DNA from: JAXDLH01 sp034666705
Lineage (GTDB): Bacteria > Chloroflexota > UBA6077 > SHYK01
Direction: 5' to 3'
Assembly (NCBI GenBank): GCA_034666705.1
Contig: JAXDLH010000247.1
Location: forward strand, 1 to 14,456
Length of the DNA stretch: 14,456 bases
The notes under the pieces are model-generated. The model searched no databases. It was given only the letters and a program-made list of their open reading frames with translations, and had not been told where the DNA came from. Below are positions 1-5,341 of this stretch, piece after piece (position 1 is the stretch's first letter; every line of letters begins with the position of its first letter). Made by a program: the position numbers and the translations under genes.

Positions 1-2
1 TC

Positions 3-878
3 TCCGATGAGGCGCTCGTGCACCCGAACCGTCCGCGTGAAGCCGACGAGGAGGACTACGCCCTCTGCTTCGCCGTGCCGATGAACGCCCCCGGGCTGAC
101 GATCCTCTGCCGCGACCTCTACGCCGAGCACGCCGACCAGGAGCGGCTGCCGCTGACAGCCCGCTTCGACGAGGTCGACGCCACCCTGATTTTCGACGAC
201 GTGCTGGTGCCGTGGGATCGTGTATTCGTCTATCGCAATCCGGCGCTCGCCAGCCAGTTCCACCGCTCGCTCACCCGGCTCGACGGCGGCTTCACCACGG
301 CAGTGCGTTTGCTCGCCAAGCTGGAGGCGTTCGTCGGGGTCGCCGATCTGCTGAGCCAGTGGGCGGGCCGCGAGCGAGACCGCGCGGTGCAGGTCCAGAT
401 CGGACAGCTTATTGCGGACGTGGAGGTGCTGCGCGCCTGCCTGCACACCGCCGAGGCCGAGGCGCAGGTGCTGCCGAACGGGTTCATGGCACACCGGATG
501 AGCTCGGCCTACCGGCTGCACGGTATCGAGGCGTCCGACCGCGCGGAGCGGCTGCTGGAGGACATCCTGACCAGCTCGCTCGTGCTCACCGGCGGTGCCT
601 CGGATCTGGCGAGCCCGGAGATCGGGCCGCTCGTGGAGCGCTACTTCCGCAACAACGCGCCGAGCACGCGCGACCATCTGCGGCTGCTCGCCGTAGCGGC
701 CGACATGGTACAGAGCGCGTTCGCCGCCCGCACGCAGCTCTACGAGCGGCTGCAGAGTGGCGAGCCCGCGAACATGCGCGCCCGCCTCTACGCCGGCGCG
801 CCGGTCCGCGCGGCCGCGGCCGCCCGGCTGCTGCGCTTCATTCGCGAGGAGTGGATACCCCCCGAATCACCAGCGTAA
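3..878 (+). CDS. hpaB: HpaB-family 4-hydroxyphenylacetate 3-monooxygenase oxygenase subunit, 5'-truncated by window edge
   Basis: This is the C-terminal part of a FADH2-dependent aromatic hydroxylase (HpaB/PvcC/4-BUDH family), the oxygenase that converts 4-hydroxyphenylacetate or a related phenol to the catechol using FADH2 from a separate reductase. The reading frame is open from base 3 and runs into the window edge, so the GTG at 18 is not the true start; about 290 residues are seen of a family length near 480-520. Recognisable family features are a DEDYALCFAVP-like strand followed by a PGLTILCRDLY segment (the flavin/substrate region), the VPWDRVFVYRN motif, and the all-helical C-terminal domain containing LAKLEAFVGVADLL and ending near RYFRNN. 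Substrate specificity cannot be decided from this half. No flavin reductase gene follows; the next kilobase lacks an intact gene, so any partner lies upstream. The family is clear; the exact substrate is inference. Confidence 0.85.
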   Translation, partial: SDEALVHPNRPREADEEDYALCFAVPMNAPGLTILCRDLYAEHADQERLPLTARFDEVDATLIFDDVLVPWDRVFVYRNPALASQFHRSLTRLDGGFTTAVRLLAKLEAFVGVADLLSQWAGRERDRAVQVQIGQLIADVEVLRACLHTAEAEAQVLPNGFMAHRMSSAYRLHGIEASDRAERLLEDILTSSLVLTGGASDLASPEIGPLVERYFRNNAPSTRDHLRLLAVAADMVQSAFAARTQLYERLQSGEPANMRARLYAGAPVRAAAAARLLRFIREEWIPPESPA

Positions 879-949
879 CGATGTATTTGAGACGCTTTTG
901 AAAGGGGTCTGACGCTGGAATCGACCTGGTCGGATTGGGTTGCGCGCAC

Positions 950-955
950 TATAGT
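950..955 (+). promoter_or_regulatory. Possible -10 element TATAGT
   Basis: TATAGT matches the sigma-70 -10 consensus at five of six positions and lies upstream of a hairpin-rich stretch. The 16-18-nt spacing places no convincing -35 hexamer (the sequence there is CTGGTCG-like), so this is a weak call. Confidence 0.25.
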
Positions 956-1040
956 AAAAACAGAACGAAACGGGCTACGATGAGCACTCGGCGGAGTGCG
1001 CACCGGGCAGACAACCCGAGGCGAATCCAGGAGGTGCCGA

Positions 1041-1100
1041 ATGCAACCAACGTTGGCGCGCTTTGGGGAGACGCGTGCGGGTGGATTTGACCCTCGGTAA
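1041..1100 (+). CDS. Short ORF (19 aa), possible leader peptide
   Basis: An ATG at 1041 sits 5 nt after a perfect Shine-Dalgarno sequence AGGAGGT (1029-1035) and opens a 19-codon frame that stops with TAA at 1098-1100. The peptide begins MQPTLARF and ends FDPR. Its last three codons form the left arm of the perfect 9-bp hairpin at 1089-1113, and the stop codon starts the loop, so a terminating ribosome would melt that hairpin. This arrangement resembles translated leader peptides of attenuators. There is no run of one amino acid that would name a regulatory signal. A chance SD-ATG pairing in GC-rich DNA remains possible. Confidence 0.3.
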   Translation: MQPTLARFGETRAGGFDPR

Positions 1101-1220
1101 TCGTCCGAGGGTCACGCGCGACCCGCGCTCCGTGGGGTTTGACAGCGCCGGCCGGTAGTACCGCGCCGCAACTACAATGGCTTGCAGTCCCCACGCAGCA
1201 CGCAAGATAACTGACGATAC

Positions 1221-1255
1221 AGAAGCCCCGGCCGCACCAGGTGGCCGGGGCTTCT
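1221..1255 (+). terminator. Perfect 13-bp hairpin, terminator-like
   Basis: Arms AGAAGCCCCGGCC (1221-1233) and GGCCGGGGCTTCT (1243-1255) are fully complementary around a 9-nt loop. The stem is GC-rich with an A-rich 5' foot and a T-rich 3' foot (CTTCT), as in intrinsic terminators, but no T tract follows on either strand. Its left arm can also pair (CCGGCC 1228-1233) with GGCCGG at 1150-1155, giving a possible antiterminator with the T-box-like core. It may end the candidate leader RNA or act in both directions between the upstream hydroxylase and the decayed toxin locus. Confidence 0.45.
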
Positions 1256-1385
1256 GCGTGACCAGAGTTGTCGAATGCCAATCGGCCGCTGGTGATAGCT
1301 GACCTGATCTCGAAATCAGTCCGCCGTCCCTCGCTCATATCGCCATTGGTCAGTAAATCTCATCGACAGGCGCAGTGACAGCTCG

Positions 1386-1767
1386 TTAGTCTCGGGGCCT
1401 ATATGCGCTGCGCCACTGCTGCGGGTCGCGGCTTGCGTGAAAGCACGCGAGCACGATCACCACGTCCGGCTCGAAGCGAAAGAAGAGGCCGTACGGGAAG
1501 CCCCGCACGAGTTCGAACGCATGACGGCAGCCCAGGAGGCGGAGCGCGCAAGAAGAGGCCGTACGGGAAACCCCGCACGAGGCCGCGACGCACGTCACGG
1601 AATACAAGCGGGAATTGCAGCGCGGTCTCCTTGAGTCGCTGCACCACGCGGGCAGCCTGGGCGCGGAATCGGCTGCCTAATCCGGAGGAGCGTGCTTCGT
1701 ACCAGTCCTGGGCGGCGATGACCTCCGCCCACGCAGCCTGCGTGAAGACGACCCGGGCTACGGGCAC
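1386..1767 (-). pseudogene. ParE/RelE-type toxin, disrupted by a 70-bp repeat-flanked insertion
   Basis: Read from a GTG at 1767, the minus strand encodes about 62 residues of a ParE/RelE-superfamily toxin (start MPVARVVFTQAAW, then DWYEARSSGLGSRF and the LVRGFPYGLF motif). It then loses the family sequence. The missing C-terminus (FRFEPDVVIVLACFHASRDPQQW) is present slightly further on, in another frame, after a second copy of LVRGFPYGLF. At DNA level a 32-bp block is present at 1550-1581 and again at 1480-1511 with one difference, offset exactly 70 bp; 70 is not a multiple of three. Removing one unit restores a protein of about 103 residues, the usual length for the family, ending at TAA 1386-1388. 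Intact relatives cleave ribosome-bound mRNA (RelE) or poison gyrase (ParE); which type this was cannot be told. The GTG overlaps the upstream antitoxin stop by 10 nt, a usual toxin-antitoxin coupling. Confidence 0.8.
1480..1581. repeat. Direct repeat, 2 x 32 bp, 70-bp period
   Basis: Bases 1480-1511 and 1550-1581 are identical except for one position (1500 G, 1570 A). The 38 bp between them (1512-1549) are not repeated. Both copies encode LVRGFPYGLF of the toxin on the minus strand, so the structure is either a partial duplication with filler or a recombination scar between two related toxin genes. Confidence 0.9.
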
Positions 1768-1925
1768 CGGCGCGCGAGCTCAGCCTTGAGGTCCCCCCAC
1801 GGTATCGGCTCGTCCCGGTCGCGTTCGGTCGTAGTTAGGCGACGCGCGAGCTCGCTCTGCTGCGCGGGCGAGACGGGCACCTCCGTATCAGAAAGGCTAT
1901 CCCAATGGCCTCGCTCCGGGTCTGC
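1758..1925 (-). pseudogene. Addiction-module antitoxin (PF09720-like), N-terminally truncated
   Basis: The minus-strand frame that is open from 1925 (after an in-frame TGA at 1926-1928) to TAG at 1758-1760 encodes WDSLSDTEVPVSPAQQ, then ELARRL, and near the end EPIPWGDLKAELARR. This is the pattern of the 'putative addiction module component' antitoxins (about 70-80 aa), whose C-terminal IPWEEVKARL-like segment wraps the ParE/RelE toxin. The N-terminal helix pair is missing and no start codon is visible, so the gene is broken. It lies immediately upstream of the toxin and overlaps it by 10 nt, so this was its cognate antitoxin. Sequence upstream of about 1905 belongs to a different antitoxin family in another frame, suggesting a fusion by recombination. 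Confidence 0.65.
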
Positions 1926-2005
1926 TCACCAGCTTGCCTACGGCGCTCAATCTCCCGGAGCAGGCCGGCCGGGAGACTGATAGTGACTTTCGCGATCTTC
2001 CCGAT
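1904..2005 (-). pseudogene. Ribbon-helix-helix (CopG-like) antitoxin fragment
   Basis: In a minus-strand frame shifted from the neighbouring antitoxin tail, bases 2005 to 1904 encode IGKIAKVTISLPAGLL, REIERRR, then TRSEAI. The KVTISLP strand followed by an amphipathic helix and an RSE-type turn is the ribbon-helix-helix DNA-binding fold of CopG-family antitoxins. No start codon precedes it in frame: a TGA lies at 2021-2023. The family sequence stops after the first half of the second helix, where the addiction-module sequence begins in the other frame. It is probably the N-terminal remnant of a second antitoxin joined to the one downstream. Frame and similarity are seen directly; the fusion history is inference. 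Confidence 0.5.
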
Positions 2006-2020
2006 TGGCCACTCTGCCGA

Positions 2021-2297
2021 TCATCACACTTTTGTGTGCCGAAGGTAAGAACAAGCATTGCCCCCAACGGGCGTACAGTTGGGTACGGTCGGCGAGAAAC
2101 GCGCGCCAGTTGTACTGATGCGCCATGGCTCGGTGTATGCCATCTGGCCTATTTTGGCGGAAACTACTTAGCTATGGTCAATCACCTGGGTATAGTGATC
2201 GACCGGTATAGGCAATGGCTGCTCTAGTTCTCACGTTGGACGTGCGCGCTTCTCGCGTGCTGACGGGGCGTGTCGGGCCAATCGGTGGTGGCGGCGC
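2021..2297. other. Gene-free stretch upstream of the signalling operon
   Basis: I see no plausible coding region here on either strand. It contains a short inverted repeat CACAC-TTTT-GTGTG (2025-2038), just upstream of the decayed ribbon-helix-helix frame and so a possible operator for it. It also contains the longer dyad at 2176-2204, described separately. The probable promoter of the four-gene signalling operon should lie here, but no strong -35/-10 pair stands out. Confidence 0.4.
2176..2204 (+). promoter_or_regulatory. Inverted repeat, possible operator/promoter of the signalling operon
   Basis: GGTCAATCAC (2176-2185) and GTGATCGACC (2195-2204) are inverted repeats matching at nine of ten positions, separated by 9 nt. 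The second half of the spacer and the start of the right arm form TATAGT (2191-2196), a -10-like hexamer. A dyad straddling a -10 box 95-120 nt before the kinase start would suit a repressor site. No matching -35 is obvious, and the binding protein is unknown. Confidence 0.3.
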
Positions 2298-4880
2298 ATG
2301 GACCAAGCCCTCCAGATCATCACGCAAGCCGCGCTGGTGCTTATTGCCGCAGTAACCCTTGCGGACTACGCGTACGAGCGCGACCCGCGACGGCGGGACG
2401 TCGCGCTGCTGTTCGGCTCCCTGGGCTGGGCGATCGCGATCGGGTGGCTTGCGGCGCTGGCGGGCCAGCAAGAAACCCGCGGGATCGCCGTCATCACAGG
2501 GCTCCTCGTCCTCGCGCAGCCCTGCTTGCTGCTCCGCGTCACGGCAGCCTTCTGTGCGGTGCCACGCTGGACGTTGTTCGCGGCACTGGCCGGCATGCTC
2601 CTCTCGTGGGGACTCATCGTGGTGATGGCTCCGCCGGTGCCGGCGGTGATCACGATTCCCATCGTCGCATATTTCGCGCTCGGGGATGGGTATGCCAGCG
2701 TGCTTCTCGTCCGCGGTGCACTGGAAGCCACGGGGGAGCGCCGCCGCCGGCTGTCGCTCGCTGCGGCTGGCTCGGCGCTGCTCGCCGGCGTGCTGCTGCT
2801 CGCCGGCATCCAAACCGCCGCGCCGGAGACCGCAGTACTCACGAAGCCCGTCTCGAGTGTCGTGTCGATGCTCTGCGCCGTGGCCTACTATTTTGGCTTC
2901 GCCCCGCCGAACTGGATCCGGGATAACTGGATTCGCCTGCCACTCAGCAGCCAGGTGGTTGCCCTGGTCACGGCGGTGGCGCTCCTGACGGCTGGCGCGT
3001 CGACCGCCGCGGTCGCTATCCAATTGCGGGATGCGTCCATTGCCCAGCTGCAAACCCAGCAAACGAGCCTGGCCCAGGCGACCGCAGGCTCGGTCCGCGA
3101 GCACCTGGCGAACGCGCGCACGGGCCTGCAACTGGTGGCCTCGCGGGGGGCGCTCGAGGGTGCGGTACGTGGTGACAACTGGGACCTGCCCCCCGTCTAC
3201 GATGCGCTCGACGATCTGCTCACCACGTATCCGAGTATGCGAAATGCGTTTGCGATTGATGCCCGAGGGGTGCTCCGCGCGAACGGCTCCCGCGATCTCA
3301 CCACAATCGGCATCGACCTGGCGAACCGCGAGTATTTCCAGGGCGTGATCCGCTCGCGGGCGCCCTACGTTTCGGCCCCCTTTGTGGCGGTCAACCCGCC
3401 CGGTCCTACTTTCGTCGTCGGGGTCCCGGTCTTCGACAATACCGGGTCCATCCGTGCTGTGCTGGCCGCGAGCTTCGCAGTCGATCGGCTCACGAAGGAG
3501 TTCGGGCTGGTGGGGCCAACGGCAGCCACGCGACTCAGCGTTGTGGCGCGCGGGGGACTGATCGCAATCGATACGGACCCCAGCCGGTTGCTCAGCCCGG
3601 CGGCTTCTGAGAGCGTGTGGGCGGAGGCTGCGCTCGGCGGCGCTGCCGGCGCGAATCTCGAGCAGGCACCGGGAGGTGGCGAAGACCGGTTTGTGGCCTA
3701 TGCGCCGATACCCGATCTCGGTTGGGCCGTGCTCGTCATCACCCCGCAGGACGACATCCTGTCGGCGATCACCGAGGCGGAGCGGCGCGCCGCTCTGCTG
3801 GGCCTGATGCTCGTCATTGGCTTCGCGGGTGCGGCGGGCGTGATCGGCGCCCGGCTTTTGCGGTCGCTCGGGGCCCTCACAATCGCGACCACGAAATTTG
3901 CGGCGGGCGACTACGCGGCGCGGGTGCCCGTCGGCGGCCCAAGCGACTTGCGCGCGCTCACCGTGCAATTCAACACGATGGCCGGGGAGCTTGGCCACAA
4001 GGACGCTGCGCTGCGCCAGCAGGCGGAGGAGCTCCACGTGGCGAATCGTGAGCTGCGCGCGCTCAATCAGACGCTCGAGCAGCGGGTGGCGGAGCGCACG
4101 GCGGACGTGGAGGCGCGCGCCCAGGACCTCGCCCGGTCCAACGCCGAGCTGGAGCAGTTCGCCTACGTCGCGTCGCACGATCTGCAGGAGCCGCTCCGCG
4201 TGGTCGGCAGCTTCGCGCAGATGCTCGCGCGCCGCTACCGAGGGCAGCTCGATGCGGACGCCGACCGCTTCATCGGCCACGTCACCGACGGCGCCAGCCG
4301 CATGCAGCGTCTTATCAACGATCTGCTGACCTATTCGCGTGTGGCCACCCGGGCGAATACTCCCGAAGCCACCGATTGTGACGCCGTCGTCGCGCAAGCA
4401 GCCGACAATCTTGGTGAGGCCATCGCGGAAACGGGGGCCGAAGTGACGCACGACCCGCTCCCGATCGTGCCGGCAGATAAGGGCCAGTTGACCCAGGTCT
4501 TCCAGAACTTGATCGCAAACGGCATCAAGTTCCACGGCGCCGAGCCGCCCCGGGTCCACGTCAGCGCGGAGCGCCAGAACGGGGACTACGTCTTCTCGGT
4601 CCGCGACAATGGCATTGGGTTCGAGCCCGCCTACGCAGACCGCATCTTCGTGATCTTCCAACGGCTGTGGGGCGTGGACGAGTACCCGGGCACCGGGATC
4701 GGCCTGGCGCTGTGCAAGCGCATCGTGGAACGGCACGGTGGTCGAATCTGGGTCACGTCCGCCCCGGACGAAGGGTCCATCTTTTCTTTTTCCATCCCAG
4801 CCGAGTCAAGCCCAGCCGAGGGAGGCAGTGACGCATGCTCGAACACCGAGGCGGTGCCCCAATTCATATCCTCCTCGTAG
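2298..4880 (+). CDS. Sensor histidine kinase: 7TM - dCache - HAMP - HisKA - HATPase_c
   Basis: This is an 860-residue membrane sensor kinase. Residues about 6-203 form seven predicted hydrophobic helices ending in GFAPPNWIRDNW. An eighth helix (about 218-241) leads into a roughly 250-residue extracytoplasmic region resembling a double Cache domain (NREYFQGVIRSRAPYVS and FVVGVPVFDNTG are typical strands). A ninth helix (about 498-520) connects to HAMP (to about 572) and a coiled coil (ELRALNQTLEQRVAERT). The kinase core follows: H-box with His627 in ASHDLQEPLR, N-box around residues 736-744 (QNLIANGIK), G1 DNGIGFE at 770, the F-box IFQRLWG and G2 GTGIGLALC at 798. All catalytic elements look intact. 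ATG 2298 follows a GGTGG-rich stretch. The end overlaps the next response regulator by 46 nt, making that regulator the likely partner; this pairing resembles phytochrome-like kinases with Rcp1-type regulators. The ligand is unknown; small organic molecules are usual for dCache. Confidence 0.88.
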   Translation: MDQALQIITQAALVLIAAVTLADYAYERDPRRRDVALLFGSLGWAIAIGWLAALAGQQETRGIAVITGLLVLAQPCLLLRVTAAFCAVPRWTLFAALAGMLLSWGLIVVMAPPVPAVITIPIVAYFALGDGYASVLLVRGALEATGERRRRLSLAAAGSALLAGVLLLAGIQTAAPETAVLTKPVSSVVSMLCAVAYYFGFAPPNWIRDNWIRLPLSSQVVALVTAVALLTAGASTAAVAIQLRDASIAQLQTQQTSLAQATAGSVREHLANARTGLQLVASRGALEGAVRGDNWDLPPVYDALDDLLTTYPSMRNAFAIDARGVLRANGSRDLTTIGIDLANREYFQGVIRSRAPYVSAPFVAVNPPGPTFVVGVPVFDNTGSIRAVLAASFAVDRLTKEFGLVGPTAATRLSVVARGGLIAIDTDPSRLLSPAASESVWAEAALGGAAGANLEQAPGGGEDRFVAYAPIPDLGWAVLVITPQDDILSAITEAERRAALLGLMLVIGFAGAAGVIGARLLRSLGALTIATTKFAAGDYAARVPVGGPSDLRALTVQFNTMAGELGHKDAALRQQAEELHVANRELRALNQTLEQRVAERTADVEARAQDLARSNAELEQFAYVASHDLQEPLRVVGSFAQMLARRYRGQLDADADRFIGHVTDGASRMQRLINDLLTYSRVATRANTPEATDCDAVVAQAADNLGEAIAETGAEVTHDPLPIVPADKGQLTQVFQNLIANGIKFHGAEPPRVHVSAERQNGDYVFSVRDNGIGFEPAYADRIFVIFQRLWGVDEYPGTGIGLALCKRIVERHGGRIWVTSAPDEGSIFSFSIPAESSPAEGGSDACSNTEAVPQFISSS

Positions 4881-5296
4881 AGGACAGCCCAGGCGACGTC
4901 GAGCTGACGCTCGAGGCATTCAAAGAGGCGAAGGTCCGGAACACGGTGGGAGTCGCCAGGGATGGGGTGCAGGCGCTGGAGTATCTCCGCAAGGAGGGGC
5001 GCTTCGCCGATGAGCCAACCCCCGATCTGATCCTCCTCGACCTCAATCTCCCGAAGAAGGATGGCCGCGAGGTGCTCGCCGAGGTCAAAGCCGACGAGGC
5101 GTTGAAGCGCATTCCGGTCGTCATCCTCACGACGTCGAGCGCTGAGGCCGACATCTTACGCAGCTATGAGCTCCGCGCCAACTGCTACATCACGAAGCCG
5201 GTCGATCTCGACCAGTTTCTCGCCGTGGTGGCGTCAATCGAGGATTTCTGGCTCACGATCGTGAAGCTGCCCACGAGGACCATGCTGGGTGTGTAG
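4835..5296 (+). CDS. Single-domain response regulator (Rcp1-like)
   Basis: This is a 153-residue stand-alone receiver domain. The acidic pair Glu16-Asp17 (ILLVEDSPGD), phosphoacceptor Asp69 in LLDLNLPKKDG, switch Thr99/Thr100 (ILTTSS) and Lys121 (ITKPVD) are all present, so it should be phosphorylatable. The long beta4/alpha4 region (SSAEADILRSYELRANCYITKPVD) and the final helix with FWL are typical of the Rcp1 family that partners HWE/HisKA kinases of phytochrome type. There is no output domain, so it works by protein contact or as a phosphotransfer shuttle, here plausibly between the upstream kinase and the downstream hybrid kinase or REC-EAL protein. ATG 4835 lies about 10 nt after a GAGGGAGG ribosome-binding site inside the kinase gene; the 46-nt overlap implies translational coupling. 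Confidence 0.9.
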   Translation: MLEHRGGAPIHILLVEDSPGDVELTLEAFKEAKVRNTVGVARDGVQALEYLRKEGRFADEPTPDLILLDLNLPKKDGREVLAEVKADEALKRIPVVILTTSSAEADILRSYELRANCYITKPVDLDQFLAVVASIEDFWLTIVKLPTRTMLGV

Positions 5297-5341
5297 GCGA
5301 CACGGCGTGATGGCGCTCGCAGCGCGCAGATGTGAGGCACG

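Larger units (their letters stand above)
950..1255 (+). ncRNA. Candidate structured leader or non-coding RNA with several hairpins
   Basis: This stretch has no conventional gene but is dense in perfect hairpins on the plus strand. They are 984-999 (6-bp stem, GGCG loop), 1004-1018 (4 bp), 1089-1113 (9-bp perfect stem GACCCTCGG/CCGAGGGTC, 7-nt loop), a long-range pair CGTGGGG 1131-1137 with CCCCACG 1189-1195, and 1221-1255 (13-bp perfect stem). Alternative pairing exists: GGGTC 1109-1113 can instead pair with GACCC 1120-1124. A TATAGT box at 950-955 could be a -10 element, although no good -35 is visible. The core GGTAGTACCGCG (1154-1165) resembles the T-box consensus GGTGGTACCGCG with one difference. 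No tmRNA, RNase P, SRP or 6S signature was found. It could be an attenuator leader left behind by a lost gene, or a free small RNA. The existence of structure is seen directly; function is inference. Confidence 0.3.

Noticed and set aside
1256..1385. Short hairpin CTGAT/ATCAG (1304-1319), considered as a tRNA or riboswitch part
   Set aside because: No acceptor stem, T-loop motif or riboswitch consensus surrounds it; only five base pairs.
1403..1789. Plus-strand frames over the decayed toxin
   Set aside because: Arg/Ser-rich translation with no family pattern, whereas the minus strand gives clear toxin and antitoxin sequence.
2178..4736. Open frame of 852 codons on the minus strand opposite the sensor kinase
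   Set aside because: It is antisense to a protein with intact kinase motifs, very rich in Arg, His, Glu and Gly without domain patterns, and typical of GC-rich antisense frames.
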